From assembly GCA_022452145.1 (NCBI GenBank), contig JAKURY010000011.1:1-64000 (forward strand): 64,000 nucleotides of DNA, read 5' to 3'. The notes below the pieces were generated by a model. The model was given only the letters and a program-made list of their open reading frames with translations. It was not told where the DNA came from and did not search any database. Position numbers and translations under genes: made by a program. Source of the stretch: Acidimicrobiales bacterium. GTDB taxonomy: Bacteria > Actinomycetota > Acidimicrobiia > Acidimicrobiales > MedAcidi-G1. This document shows, in pieces, positions 50,243-63,400 of this stretch (the first letter of the stretch is position 1; every line of letters begins with the position of its first letter).

Positions 50243-51409
50243 ATGAACCGACCTGCCACCTCCCTCCGCCGAACCATGGCCGTCGCCTGCCTGCTGGTCG
50301 TGGGGATGGCCGTACCGGCCGGAGCGGTGAAGGAGACCGAGTCGATCAGGGAGGCTCGGGACAGGCGAGAGGCCGCCCGGAACGAGGCCGCTTCGGCCGC
50401 CGAGGCACTCCACCTCGTGACCGCCGAGGACGACCAGGTCTCCGACGCCCTCCATGCCCTGGACGACGCCGTGGCACTCCAGCAGGCCAGGATCCTGGCG
50501 GCCCGTCAGGCAATCGAGGCAGCCGAGTCCGAGGCCACGCTCCGCTGGGTCCAGGCCGACCAGGCTGCGGCTGAGGTGGGTGACCTCCGACGGCGCATCC
50601 AGGAGCTCGCAATCGACGTCTACATCTCGCGGATGCGGCCGGGAAGCTTCCTGGAGTCACAGAACCTGACCGAGGGGGTCCGTCGGTCGGCGATCCTGAA
50701 TGCCGTGACGGGTGATCGGGGCGATCTGGTGGACCGGCTGCGGGCGCTCGAGTCGGACCTGGAGGACATCGCACGCTCGGCTGACGATGCCATCCGGGAG
50801 GCCGAGGTGCGCCAGCGGGAGCTGGAGTCGTCGATCCTCGTCCTGGACAGACGGATCGCCGCCAAGGAGAACGTCAAGGAGGAGCTCGACGACCGGATTC
50901 GGGCCTACGAGGCAGAGATCCGCCAGTTCGAACGAGACCAGTACGTGATGGCGATCCTGATCGATAACCTGATCGCTGAGGAACTCCGCAAGTCGGCACC
51001 CGACCTGACGAAGGAATCGGGCCAGGGGTTCATCATGCCCATGGAGGGCCGGCTCGGATCGGGGTTCGGGTCCCGGAAGCACCCGATCTTCGGGACGATG
51101 CGCCAGCACAACGGGGTCGACATCGGTTGCGTCCGGGGACAGCCGATCTGGGCAGCCAAGGCCGGCAAGGTCCTCTTCGCCGGCTGGAGGAACGGCTACG
51201 GAAACGTGGTCCTGATCGAGCACGAGGGCCCGGTGATCACCCTGTACGCCCACCAGGAGGAGGTCAGCGTGTCGAATAACTACATGATCGACAAGGGCGA
51301 AGTGCTCGGCAGGTGCGGCTCCACCGGATGGGCGACCGGGCCGCACCTCCACTTCGAGGTCCGCACCGGCGGCGAGGCCAAGGACCCCCTCATCGTCCTA
51401 CCTGGCTGA
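50243..51409 (+). CDS. M23-family (LytM) peptidase with coiled coil, EnvC-like
   Basis: 388 residues. A signal peptide covers about residues 1-28 (RRTMAVACLLVVGMAVPAGA), followed by a long helical coiled coil (about 35-255, rich in Glu, Arg and Ala) and a C-terminal LytM domain with zinc residues in QHNGVDIG (about 290-295) and GPHLHFEVR (about 366-374), so it looks catalytically complete. It would cleave or activate cleavage of peptidoglycan cross-links outside the membrane, as EnvC-type division proteins do. FtsE/FtsX are not adjacent. Preceded by GTG 50240 as alternative start. A strong hairpin lies just after the stop. Confidence 0.9.
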   Translation: MNRPATSLRRTMAVACLLVVGMAVPAGAVKETESIREARDRREAARNEAASAAEALHLVTAEDDQVSDALHALDDAVALQQARILAARQAIEAAESEATLRWVQADQAAAEVGDLRRRIQELAIDVYISRMRPGSFLESQNLTEGVRRSAILNAVTGDRGDLVDRLRALESDLEDIARSADDAIREAEVRQRELESSILVLDRRIAAKENVKEELDDRIRAYEAEIRQFERDQYVMAILIDNLIAEELRKSAPDLTKESGQGFIMPMEGRLGSGFGSRKHPIFGTMRQHNGVDIGCVRGQPIWAAKAGKVLFAGWRNGYGNVVLIEHEGPVITLYAHQEEVSVSNNYMIDKGEVLGRCGSTGWATGPHLHFEVRTGGEAKDPLIVLPG

Positions 51410-51430
51410 GCAACCGCCCGGAACGGCCGA

Positions 51431-51450
51431 AGGGGCCCCGAAGGGCCCCT
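51431..51450. terminator. Shared hairpin between convergent M23 and hppA genes
   Basis: Perfect 8-base arms aggggccc and gggcccct with a cgaa loop, 22 bases after the M23 stop and 25 bases from the hppA stop on the other strand. There is no T-run, so it may act as a hairpin for both transcripts rather than as a classical intrinsic terminator. Confidence 0.65.
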
Positions 51451-51474
51451 GGCGAACCGGTTCGGACGGGTCGG

Positions 51475-53571
<2,097 letters not shown>

Positions 53572-53715
53572 GGAATTGTCTCCTCGATCAGGTGGGACGT
53601 AGCGACACTCCGGCCGGTTGTCTTTGGACGGAGTGGTTCGACGGAACACGCCGAGTGGGGCGGGCTCGCACCGGAACCGGGGGAACTCTAGTGAGATACG
53701 GGCCCCGGGCCGCAC

Positions 53716-54360
53716 ATGAGCAATGCGCCGGAGGTCACTCCGGTGAGGGTGGCGGATCGCCCATCCGTGGGCCACGATCTCACCATGGAATCCGTGCGGG
53801 GCGACGTCAGCCGGGTGAGGTCCGGCATGCTGACCCGTCGCCGGGCCCTGGCACCCGACCTGGTGGCACGTGCCTCGGCGCTGGTAGTCGAGCGCATCCT
53901 GGGACTACCGGAGGTCCGGGATGCGCAGGTGGTCGGGGCATACATGGGCGTCCGCGGGGAGGTCGACCCCTCACTGCTGCGCGACGAGCCTGGGTTCGAG
54001 GTGGCGTTTCCCGTGACGAGAGAAGGCGAAGCTCTCCGCTTCGTCGTGCCGAGCGGCCCCCTTCGGGCGGGTCCGTTCGGGATACCGCAGCCCGACTCCG
54101 GGCGTGAGGTGTACCCGTGCACCCTGGACATCGTCCTGGTGCCCCTGGTGGCCGTCGACTCCCGGGGCAACCGGGTTGGCCACGGGGCAGGGTTCTACGA
54201 CCGGACCTTTGCCGACTGCCGCGGGTCGGAGGGGGGCGGCCCTGTCCTCGTCGGGATCTGCCACGCCTTCCAGGTTGTGCCAGAGATCGACCCACGCCCC
54301 TGGGACGTGTCCATGGACCTGCTGGTGACCGACGCCGGCCTGATCCGACCGGGAGGCTGA
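53716..54360 (+). CDS. 5-formyltetrahydrofolate cyclo-ligase
   Basis: 214 residues from ATG 53716; ATG 53785 would give 191 residues, nearer the usual length, and neither has a clear ribosome site. The 5-FCL pattern is visible: MLTRRRALAPDLVARAS, VGAYMGVRGEVDPSLL, FGIPQPDSGREV, and the ATP-site DIVLVPLVAVDSRGNRVGHG followed by GAGFYDRTF. It turns 5-formyl-THF into 5,10-methenyl-THF with ATP in the cytoplasm, clearing a folate dead end. It starts 145 bases from the hppA start and 78 bases ahead of trkA. Confidence 0.9.
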   Translation: MSNAPEVTPVRVADRPSVGHDLTMESVRGDVSRVRSGMLTRRRALAPDLVARASALVVERILGLPEVRDAQVVGAYMGVRGEVDPSLLRDEPGFEVAFPVTREGEALRFVVPSGPLRAGPFGIPQPDSGREVYPCTLDIVLVPLVAVDSRGNRVGHGAGFYDRTFADCRGSEGGGPVLVGICHAFQVVPEIDPRPWDVSMDLLVTDAGLIRPGG

Positions 54361-54438
54361 GCGGGTGGTGGGCCTCCAGAAATTTGTAGGCCGAGGGATT
54401 GCCACCCCGGCCGCCCGTCCATGGGGAAGGATTGGGCC

Positions 54439-55839
54439 GTGCGCATAATCGTGGTGGGTGCCGGCGAGGTCGGCTCCTACGTTGCCGAACGCCTCAGCCG
54501 CCAGGGCCACCACGTGGTCCTGATCGAGTCGGACACAGAACGCTTCCGTCAGGTGGACCAGGACCTGGACGTCATGACCCTCCGGGGGAGCGGCACCGAC
54601 CCAGTGACGCTCGCGGCGGCGGGCATCGAGCAGGCCGACCTGCTGGTCGCCGTTACAGCGGTCGACGAGACGAACATCGTGAGTGCCCTGCTGGCCCGTC
54701 GGGCCGGCGTGTCCAAGACGATCATCCGGGTGGAGTCGCGTCCGTTGCGTCGCCCCGAGGTGGCTGCCCTGTTCGACGGCGCCGACGACCACCTGGTAAT
54801 CGACCCCGACGAGGAGGTCGCCCACGCCGTCCTTCGGCTCATGGAGTACCCGGGAGCCATGGAGGTCAACCAGATGGCGGGTGGCGAGGTGGAGGTGCTG
54901 ACCGCTCGCCTGCCGGGCCACGCGCCCCTCGTCGGTGTCTCCCTCAGGGCTCTGGGTGCCGAGTTGGAGCCCGACTGGGACTTCATCGTGGGATCGATCA
55001 CACGCAGGGAGGCCGACGCCGACGAGGAGCGCACGATCATCCCGCGCGGCGACTGGATCCTCCGCAAGGGTGACCTACTCACCGTGATCTGCAAGCGTCG
55101 TGCCCTTGGGGACGTCACGGCCCGGATGGGCCTGGCCCATGATATGCCCACCCGGGCACTCCTCCTGGGCGGCGGCCGGACAGCCCAGATGCTGGCTGAA
55201 TCGCTGATCCAGCGCGGCCTCGACGTGGCCATAATCGAGAAGAAGGAGGAACGGGCCGACGAGTTGACCGACGAATTGGACCGTCGGGTGACCGTCTACC
55301 TGGGCGACATCACCGACGCCACGATTCTGGAGGAGGCCGGCGTGGCCAGCCAGGATGTGGTCATAGCCCTGACCGGCGCGGACGACGCCAACGTCCTGGC
55401 CTGCCTCTACGCCAAGGCGGCCGGTGCACGGCACAGCCGGTCGGGCGCCGCCGGACCCGAGACCATTGCCGTGGTCCACCGACTGCAGTTGCTGGATCTC
55501 CTGGAGGCGCACGAGGTGGATGCGACCCTCAGCCCGAGGACCGCCACGGCCAACAGCGTCTTGCGCTTCGTCCGGGGCGAGGGTGAGACCGTGACCGCAG
55601 TTGCCACCTCCCTCCACGGTGATGCCGAGGTCCTGGAGTTCGCCGTGGCGGAAGGCTGCCGCTGCGACGGCCAGTCGATCGCCGACCTGGGCCTCCACGA
55701 GGACGTCCTCATCGCCGCGATCGTACGGGACGGCAAGCCCCAAATCGGTCGTGGCCGGAGCACCCTGCGGGCCCGTGACCACGTCATCGCGGTGACCCGA
55801 CCCAACTCGGCGCCACTCCTCTCCTCCCTGTTCGAGTGA
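54439..55839 (+). CDS. trkA: Trk potassium uptake regulator TrkA
   Basis: 466 residues from GTG 54439 (MRIIVVGAGEVGSYVAERL), with GGAAGGA upstream; ATG 54421 adds 6 residues. Two RCK units are present: first GAGEVGSYVAERLSRQGHHV with Asp in VVLIESD; second LLGGGRTAQMLAESLIQRGL with VAIIEKK; each followed by a TrkA-C domain. TrkA is the cytoplasmic NAD/ATP-sensing gate of the TrkH channel. It is followed by two trkH genes (13 bases and then overlapping), so one TrkA may serve two channel proteins. Confidence 0.93.
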   Translation: MRIIVVGAGEVGSYVAERLSRQGHHVVLIESDTERFRQVDQDLDVMTLRGSGTDPVTLAAAGIEQADLLVAVTAVDETNIVSALLARRAGVSKTIIRVESRPLRRPEVAALFDGADDHLVIDPDEEVAHAVLRLMEYPGAMEVNQMAGGEVEVLTARLPGHAPLVGVSLRALGAELEPDWDFIVGSITRREADADEERTIIPRGDWILRKGDLLTVICKRRALGDVTARMGLAHDMPTRALLLGGGRTAQMLAESLIQRGLDVAIIEKKEERADELTDELDRRVTVYLGDITDATILEEAGVASQDVVIALTGADDANVLACLYAKAAGARHSRSGAAGPETIAVVHRLQLLDLLEAHEVDATLSPRTATANSVLRFVRGEGETVTAVATSLHGDAEVLEFAVAEGCRCDGQSIADLGLHEDVLIAAIVRDGKPQIGRGRSTLRARDHVIAVTRPNSAPLLSSLFE

Positions 55840-55852
55840 CCCGGCCGGTCGG

Positions 55853-57376
55853 ATGATCCGCACCGTCCTGGCCGGGCTCCGGTCGGCGGGGGCGTCGGAG
55901 CCGCCCTGGGCATCGTGGACGACCTCCGCTGCAACATCCGTGGTTGTTGCCACGGGGCTCTTCTCGCTCCTGTCCACCACCTCGGGATTGGCCGACATGC
56001 TCGGCAACGGCGACGACACCGTGCTCCTCCTGACCCTCGGTGGACTGGCCGGCCTGGCCGCCACGTTCCTGCTCAGCCGGATCCGCCCAGCCGAGCGGAT
56101 CCGGGACGCCGATGTCCTGGGTGGTGCCACCTCCTGCCTCCTGCTCCTGGTTGGGATGGTCGCGGTCCTGCACCTGCTGGTCGGGACGACGGGCTCGGTA
56201 GTCGATGCCGTGACCGACGCGACCGCCGGGCTCACGACCACCGCCCTCGGGACCGTGACACCCGACTCGGCCGACCACGGAGGGCGCTTCCTCCGGGCGG
56301 GCAGCCAGTGGATCGGCGGCTTGGGAGCCCTCATGGTCGCCGTCGCCGTACTCCCGTTCTTCGGTGCGGAGCGCGAGTTCGCGGACCGGTCCCGGCTGCA
56401 CGGACGCCGACCCATGGCGCCGAACCAGCGCACGGCGGTGCGCAACATCCTCTACGTCCACGGCGCGGTCTCGCTCGGAACCTGGGTTGGTTACACCCTG
56501 GCCGGGCTGGGCGTATTCGACGCCCTCCTGGTGGCCATGGCGACGGCGTCTACCGGTGGGATGGTGGACGGAGACCCGTTCACGGACCCCGCCGTGCAGT
56601 GGGTGGCGGTCGTCGGCATGGCGGTTACCGGAACCAGCCTGGTGGTCCTCTGGCGCCTGGTCGTCGGACGCTCCCGGGGACTCCTCCGCTCGACCGAACT
56701 CCGCTCCTATCTGGGCCTGCTGGTGGTCGGGACCGGTCTCCTCCTCCTATGGACGGACGGCTCCGGACCGGACGGCATCCGACGGGCCGCTTTCACGGTG
56801 ACGGCAGCGCTGACCACCACCGGCTTCCCGTCGGCGCCGGCGGGCACCTGGGCGGCAGCGGCACCCGTGCTCCTCCTGGGCCTCGTGTCGATCGGCCCGA
56901 TGACCGGTTCGGCGGGCGGTGGCTTCCAGATCCTGAGGCACAGGGCCCTGCTCCAGATCGCCCTCAGGGAGATGGTCCGCCAACTCCACCCGCGGGTGGT
57001 CTCCAAGGTGCGGCTGGGGGGTCGGGTCGCATCCGAGTCAACCCTCGCCCGGATCGTGGTCATCCAGTTCCTGGTGGTGAGCGTGCTGTTCGCCACCGCC
57101 ACCGTGGTGGCCGCCCTGGGCCTCGACCTGGCGACGGCGCTGGGTGTCGCTGTCCACGCGATTTCAACCGGGGGACCGGTACGCGCCCTGGACGGCTCGC
57201 TGCTGGACCCGACTGACTGGTCTGCGCCGGTCCGCCTGGCGATCCTCCCGGCCATGGTGATCGGCCGACTGTCGATCTACCCGGCGATGGTGGCCGCCAG
57301 CAGCGCAATCTCCGTTGTACGCCATCGGGCCAGGCTGGGACGTCGGATCCGGGCATTCCGGAGGCGAACGGGATGA
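55853..57376 (+). CDS. TrkH-family potassium channel subunit, divergent copy
   Basis: 507 residues, about ten membrane helices in four M1-P-M2 repeats. Pore loops read TDATAGLTTTALGT, MATASTGGMV, TAALTTTGFPS and HAISTGGPV. In loop one the filter glycine is replaced by Ala (TTTALG in place of TTTG), unlike the canonical neighbour. The C-terminus is positively charged (RHRARLGRRIRAFRRRTG). It may form a heteromer with the next TrkH, be a channel with altered ion choice, or be a degenerate copy. Overlaps the next gene by ATGA, so both are made together. Confidence 0.82.
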   Translation: MIRTVLAGLRSAGASEPPWASWTTSAATSVVVATGLFSLLSTTSGLADMLGNGDDTVLLLTLGGLAGLAATFLLSRIRPAERIRDADVLGGATSCLLLLVGMVAVLHLLVGTTGSVVDAVTDATAGLTTTALGTVTPDSADHGGRFLRAGSQWIGGLGALMVAVAVLPFFGAEREFADRSRLHGRRPMAPNQRTAVRNILYVHGAVSLGTWVGYTLAGLGVFDALLVAMATASTGGMVDGDPFTDPAVQWVAVVGMAVTGTSLVVLWRLVVGRSRGLLRSTELRSYLGLLVVGTGLLLLWTDGSGPDGIRRAAFTVTAALTTTGFPSAPAGTWAAAAPVLLLGLVSIGPMTGSAGGGFQILRHRALLQIALREMVRQLHPRVVSKVRLGGRVASESTLARIVVIQFLVVSVLFATATVVAALGLDLATALGVAVHAISTGGPVRALDGSLLDPTDWSAPVRLAILPAMVIGRLSIYPAMVAASSAISVVRHRARLGRRIRAFRRRTG

Positions 57377-58941
57377 GGAACGCAGGTGCCGTGGAAGGAG
57401 AGAGTGCGAGCCCGCTCAAGGGCCGCTTCCGCAGCACCACGGCGCATGTAGCCGGCCTCGCGCTGCTGTTTATCTCCGTGGGAATGCTGCTTTCCGCGGT
57501 CGTCGAATACGTTGACGGGACCGCCGGAAACGCCCTGCTGCTGGCGACCCTGGCCACGGCCCTCGGCGGCATGGCCCTCTGGTGGCCGACTCGGCCCGGC
57601 GCCCTCGACCACGCCTCGATCTTCACCGCGGTGGGGACGACGTGGCTGGTGGCTTCGGCGTTCGGGGCACTGCCATACCTCTTCGCCGGAACCTTCGCCG
57701 TCGCCGGAAGGCCGTGGGCCGTGGTGCTGGCCGACGCGTTGTTCGAGTCGGTCTCGGGGTACTCCTGTACAGGTTCCACCGTCTTCGGCGGTCACAACCC
57801 AATCGCCGCCCAGGGCTCCGGGGTGCTCCTCTACCGCCAGCTCACCCAGTGGGCCGGAGGCATGGGAATCGTCGTGCTCGTGGTGACCGTGCTGCCGTCC
57901 TTGCGTGCCAGTGGCCTGGGCCTCATCGATGCCGAGGCCCCGGGTATAGGCGTGGATCGCCTGGCCCCCCGTGTCCGGGACACCGCAGCCCGTTTCTGGA
58001 AGTTGTACGCGGGCCTCACCGCCCTCATCGCAGTCGGGCTCCTGGCCGCCGGCATGGGTCCGTTCGACGCGGTGGCCCACGCCCTGACCACGTCCTCCAC
58101 CGGAGGATTCTCCACCCGAGACGGCTCCATCGGCCACTGGGACAGCCTCAGCGTGGAACTCGTCCTGGTTGTCGCCATGGTCCTCGGCGCGGCCAACTTC
58201 ACCCTCCATGGGCGCTCCATCTCACTCCGGAGGATCGTGCACTTCTCGGATCACGAGTTCCGCGGCTACCTCGCCATCCTCGGAATCGGCACGGTGCTGG
58301 TCACCGGAATGCTGGCCATCGACGGCATGGGCGTAGCCCGGGCATTGCGCATGGCCCTCTTCAACGTGGTCACGCTCGGTACCAGCAGCGGCTTCGGCAA
58401 CGCCGCCGGGGCCGGCAGCGACGGCGACTTCGTGCGTTGGGCCGCCGGCCCGCAGATGGTCCTGCTCTTCCTCCTGGTGTTCGGCGGGTGCACCGGCTCG
58501 ACGGCGGGCGGTGTGAAGGTCATGCGGCTACGGATCGGCATGGCCCACGCCTACAGGACGCTGCGGGGATTCCGACGCCCACGAGCCCTATTGCCGGTCC
58601 GACAGGGAGCCGCCACGGTTCCCGACACCATCGTCGCCCGGATTGCCGGCTTCATGGTCATCTACGGGATGCTGGTTGTGGGCGGCACGATGGTCATCGC
58701 CGCCCTGGGTACCGATCTGGTAACCGCCGTGGGTGGCGTCGTTGGCGCCCTGGGCAACATGGGACCGGCCTTCGGGGAGGCCGGCCCCACGGCCTCGTTC
58801 GTCGACGGCTTCTCGACGCCGGCCCGCCTGGTCCTGGCGGTCCTGATGCTGGTGGGCCGCCTGGAGATCTTCCCGATGCTGCTCATGCTCGTAGCGCCCT
58901 ACCGATCCCTCCGCGGGGCCGGTAGGCGGGGCCGGGGCTGA
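57373..58941 (+). CDS. trkH: TrkH-family potassium channel subunit
   Basis: 522 residues. Canonical TrkH with four pore loops: ESVSGYSCTGSTVFG, TSSTGGFSTRDGSIG, NVVTLGTSSGFGN and GALGNMGPAFGEAG, each keeping the filter glycine. It takes up potassium, gated by TrkA on the inner face. Membrane helices begin near residue 25 and the last part ends with the VGRLEIFPMLLMLV helix. ATG overlaps the previous stop by ATGA. With trkA and the divergent trkH it forms one operon, beside a pyrophosphatase of the potassium-requiring type. Confidence 0.93.
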   Translation: MRNAGAVEGESASPLKGRFRSTTAHVAGLALLFISVGMLLSAVVEYVDGTAGNALLLATLATALGGMALWWPTRPGALDHASIFTAVGTTWLVASAFGALPYLFAGTFAVAGRPWAVVLADALFESVSGYSCTGSTVFGGHNPIAAQGSGVLLYRQLTQWAGGMGIVVLVVTVLPSLRASGLGLIDAEAPGIGVDRLAPRVRDTAARFWKLYAGLTALIAVGLLAAGMGPFDAVAHALTTSSTGGFSTRDGSIGHWDSLSVELVLVVAMVLGAANFTLHGRSISLRRIVHFSDHEFRGYLAILGIGTVLVTGMLAIDGMGVARALRMALFNVVTLGTSSGFGNAAGAGSDGDFVRWAAGPQMVLLFLLVFGGCTGSTAGGVKVMRLRIGMAHAYRTLRGFRRPRALLPVRQGAATVPDTIVARIAGFMVIYGMLVVGGTMVIAALGTDLVTAVGGVVGALGNMGPAFGEAGPTASFVDGFSTPARLVLAVLMLVGRLEIFPMLLMLVAPYRSLRGAGRRGRG

Positions 58942-58954
58942 CCGACGGCGAAGG

Positions 58955-60214
58955 TCAGCCGGCGAACAACTCGACCAGCAGATCGCGGAGTCGAGCCGGA
59001 TCGGCGCTACCGCAGGTCTCGCGGGCGCTGTGCATGGCCAGTTGGGCGACCCCGAGGTCGACCGTCCGCATGCCGACCGCGGCTGCGGTTGGCGGACCAA
59101 TAGTCGAACCACAGGCCATGTCGCCTCGGCTTACGAAGGACTGGAGGTCGACCGAGGCCCGCTCGGCCGCCAGCCGAACGATCCCGGCACCGATTGCGTC
59201 GGTGGCGTACCGCTCCCGGGCGTTGAACTTGAGTACCGGACCTCCGTTCAGGAAGACCAGGTGCTCGGGATCGTGGCGCTCCGGGTAGTTCGGATGGGTG
59301 GCATGGGCACCGTCGACCGAGAAGACCACCGAGGCGCTCGTCGGTCGGTCCGCCAGGCCGACGAACCGACGGAGGATCCGATCCAGGATCGGTCCGGCCG
59401 CACCGGTGGACGACACGCTGCCGACTTCCTCGTGGTCGAAAAGTGCCAGCACCGGGACCGGACCCTCGCCGGCGGAGGCGGCCGCCAACGCCTCGGTGCC
59501 GGCGTGGCAGGAGAGCAGGTTGTCGATCCTCGGTGCGCTCACCATGTCCTCCTGCAGGCCGACGAGGCGGGACGGCGTCAGGTCGTGGAACATCATGTCC
59601 CATGCCAGGACGTCATCCGGATCGATGTCCGCGTCGGCGGCCGCCATGGCCGGAAAGGCGCCGGGCGTGGCATCACCCAGGCCGAGGACGGGGGAGAGGT
59701 GCTGCTGGGGGTTCAGGACCAGGCCCTTGTCGTTCACGCCCCTGTCCAGGTGAACCGCCAACTGGGGTATACGTGCCACGGGACGATCGTCGCGGACAAG
59801 GACATCACGGACACTGCTCCCGTCCCGTACGGCCAGTCTGCCGGAGAACCCGAGGTCCCGATCCAGCCAGGAGTTCAGGAGCGCGCTGCCGTAGACCTCG
59901 ACGCCGAGCTGGCGAAAGCCCATGCCGCCCCGGTCGGGGATCGGCTTCAACCTCAGGTTCGGGCTGTCGGTGTGGGCGCCCACGATTCTGAGCGGCGCGT
60001 CAGGCGCCCGGCCGGCATCCGCCCAGGCCACCAGCGTTCCTCCGGACCTGACCAGGTGCCGGCCGGGTCCGGGTGGATCGTCGTCGGGGCCGAGCTCCGT
60101 GAAACCGACGGCCATCAGGCGTGATGCGGCTTCGGCGACGGCGTGGTACGGGCTGGGCGAGGCATCTATGTATCGGCACAGATCGCGTGCCGGAGCGTTG
60201 TCAGGGGCGGTCAT
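58955..60214 (-). CDS. apeB: M18-family aminopeptidase (aspartyl aminopeptidase-like)
   Basis: 419 residues, typical M18 length. Zinc ligands and catalytic residues are readable: [14 protein letters not shown] (His and Asp), [10 protein letters not shown] (bridging Asp), [10 protein letters not shown] (Glu-Glu), [19 protein letters not shown] and the final [18 protein letters not shown] (His). The enzyme removes acidic N-terminal residues from peptides in the cytoplasm as a large oligomer. Ends 13 bases after the trkH stop on the opposite strand. Divergent from gltB by about 200 bases. Symbol by family; substrate not shown. Confidence 0.93.
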   Translation of the reverse strand: MTAPDNAPARDLCRYIDASPSPYHAVAEAASRLMAVGFTELGPDDDPPGPGRHLVRSGGTLVAWADAGRAPDAPLRIVGAHTDSPNLRLKPIPDRGGMGFRQLGVEVYGSALLNSWLDRDLGFSGRLAVRDGSSVRDVLVRDDRPVARIPQLAVHLDRGVNDKGLVLNPQQHLSPVLGLGDATPGAFPAMAAADADIDPDDVLAWDMMFHDLTPSRLVGLQEDMVSAPRIDNLLSCHAGTEALAAASAGEGPVPVLALFDHEEVGSVSSTGAAGPILDRILRRFVGLADRPTSASVVFSVDGAHATHPNYPERHDPEHLVFLNGGPVLKFNARERYATDAIGAGIVRLAAERASVDLQSFVSRGDMACGSTIGPPTAAAVGMRTVDLGVAQLAMHSARETCGSADPARLRDLLVELFAG

Positions 60215-60416
60215 TGCCCTATATTGGTCCCTCCACGGCCGACGTGAGACGCCAGCAATGAGGCGGCGACGATTCCCGGCCATCGCTCCGACCGACGATG
60301 TTCCGGGCGATCTCCAGACAGAGGGCCCGCCAGGGTCCCGGATCCCAGGAGACGACTCCCCGAACATGTCCGCCGACTTCGATCAACAGCGCCGGCCGGC
60401 CCACGCCGAACGCGAC

Positions 60417-63400
60417 ATGCCGTCGGCCCAGGGCCTCTACGACCCACGGTTTGAGCACGATTCCTGCGGGGTCAACTTCGTTTGCCACCTACGGGGCGCG
60501 GCCAGCCACAGGATCATCGAACTGGGTGTGGGGGCACTCTGCAGGATGCAGCACCGGGGAGCCCTCGGGGCCGAGAAGAACACCGGTGACGGCGCCGGCA
60601 TCCTGCTCCAGGTTCCCGACGGCTTCTACCGGCAGGTGGTGCCCTTCGAACTTCCGGAGCCCGGTCGGTACGCCACAGGCATCGCCTTCCTCCCGAGTCA
60701 CCCCGAAACGGCCGACCGGGCCGCCGCGGCGGTGGAGGAGATAGCCACTCAGGAGGGCCTGGAGGTGCTCGGCTGGCGGGACCTGCCGATCGACGACTCC
60801 ATGATCGGCAGCGCCGCACGTGCCACCGAACCGACCTTCCGTCAGGTCTTCCTGGCCGGCATCCCGGCCGAGGGTGGTCGTCCCTCGGGCATAGCCCTGG
60901 ACCGCCTTGCCTACGTGGTCCGCAAGCGGATCGAACACGAGGTCCGACTGGACGGCGACGGGCGGTCCCCGGAGCCCCAGGGCGTCTACTTCCCGTCGCT
61001 CTCGGCAAGGACCATTGTCTACAAGGGGATGCTCACCACCCTCCAACTGTCGACGTTCTTCGCCGACCTCACGGACCCACGGGTGGAGAGCGCCATGGTC
61101 CTGGTGCACTCCAGGTTCTCAACCAACACGTTCCCCTCCTGGCCGCTGGCCCACCCCTATCGGATCGTGGCCCATAACGGCGAGATCAACACCGTGCAGG
61201 GCAACCGGAACTGGATGCGGGCCCGCGAGGCACTTATGGCCACCGACCTGATCCCCGGCGACCTGGAGAGGCTCTTCCCCATCTGCACGCCGGGAGCCAG
61301 CGACACGGCCGGGTTCGACGAGGCCCTAGAGCTCCTCATCCTGAGTGGATACCCGCTTCCCGAGGCAATCCTGATGATGATCCCGGAACCGTGGGAGCAC
61401 CACACCGAGATGTCCGACGAGCGCCGGGCCTTCTACCAGTACCACGCATCCCTCATGGAGCCCTGGGACGGCCCGGCCTCGATCGCCTTCACAGACGGCA
61501 CCGTGATCGGCGCCGTCCTGGATCGCAACGGCCTCCGGCCCAGCCGGTACTGGGTCACGAGCGATGACCTGGTGGTGATGGCCAGCGAGGTCGGCGTGGT
61601 GGACGTCCCCACAAGCCAGGTGGTCGAGAAGGGGCGATTGGAGCCGGGCCGGATGTTCCTCATCGACACCACGGAGGGCCGGATCATCCGGGACGACGAG
61701 ATCAAGGCCAGCCTGGCCTCGGCGCGGCCCTACCGGGAGTGGCTGGACGGGAACCTGGTCCACCTGGACGACCTCCCCGCCAGGGACCGTGTGCTGTCCG
61801 CCGACGGCACCCTGCTCCAACGCCAGCAGGCGTTCGGCTACACACACGAGTCCCTCAAGGTGCTCCTCGCCCCGATGGCCCGCGACGGCAAGGGGGCCAT
61901 CGGCTCGATGGGTACCGACACGCCGATCGCCGTCCTGTCCGACCGGTCCCGGCCCATCTACGACTACTTCCAGCAGCTCTTCGCCCAGGTCACCAACCCG
62001 CCGCTGGACGCCATCCGCGAGGAGCTCATCACCGCGGTGTGCACCACGGTCGGCCCCGAACGCAACCTTCTATTCCCGGAGGCCGCCAGCTGCCGACAGG
62101 TCCACCTGCCCCATCCGGTCATCACAGAGGCCGAGTTGGCCGCCCTCGTGGGAATCGACGGAGACGGTGGCCCGGGCGGCTTCACCACCCGCGTCCTGGA
62201 CGGCCGCTACGAGGTGGCCCGCGGCGGCGAGGGCCTGGCCCATGCCCTGGAACGGCTCCGGCAGGATGCCACGGCTGCAATCGCCGACGGTGTGGACATC
62301 CTGGTCATCAGCGACCGCAGTCCGACCCAGACGTTGGCCCACATCCCGTCTCTGCTGGCCACCGGTGCGGTCCACCACCACCTCATCCGGGAGAGGACCC
62401 GTACCAGGGTCGGCCTGCTTGTCGAGAGCGGTGACGCCCGCGAGGTGCACCACGTGGCCCTGCTGCTGGGATACGGCGCATCGGCTGTCTGCCCGTACTT
62501 GGCCTTCGCCTCGGTCGACGCCATGGTCGACTCCGGCCACCACGGACTTCCAACGACCATGACGCCGGAGAGGGCCCGCCGCAACACGGTCCGGGCCTTC
62601 GACCAAGGCTTGCTCAAGATCATGTCCAAGATGGGCATCTCCACCGTTGCGTCCTACACCGGTGCCCAGATCTTCGAGGCCATCGGCCTGGGCAACGAGG
62701 TGGTGGAGGCGTGCTTCGCCGGGACGGTCAGTCGGCTGGGTGGCGTGGGGTTGGACGTCCTGGCCGCCGAGGTGGCCGGACACCACGCCACGGCCTTCCC
62801 CAACAATCCGGAGGAGCGCGCCCACCGCACCCTCGAGGAGGGAGGGGAGTACCGGTGGCGCCGGGAGGGTGAGTACCACCTCTTCAACCCGGAGACCGTC
62901 TTCAAGCTCCAGCACGCCACACGCGAAGGTCGCTACGACCTGTTCAAGGAGTACACGAGCCTCGTCGACGACCAGGCCCGAGGCCTGGCCACGCTACGCG
63001 GAATGTTCGACTTCCGGGAGGACCGTCAGCCACCCGTGCCGATCGACGAGGTGGAGTCGGTGCCGTCGATAATCAGCCGCTTCTCCACCGGAGCGATGTC
63101 CTACGGCTCGATCAGCGCCGAGGCCCACGAGACGCTCGCCATAGCCATGAACCGCATCGGCGGCAGGTCCAACACCGGCGAGGGGGGCGAGGACCCCGAC
63201 CGGTTCACGCCGGAGGCCAACGGCGACCTCCGGAGGTCGGCCGTCAAGCAGGTGGCCTCGGGACGCTTCGGGGTGACGAGCGAGTACCTGGTCAACAGCG
63301 ACGACCTCCAGATCAAGATGGCCCAGGGGGCCAAGCCGGGCGAAGGTGGCCAACTGCCGGGCCACAAGGTGTACCCCTGGATCGCCCGTACCCGCAACTC

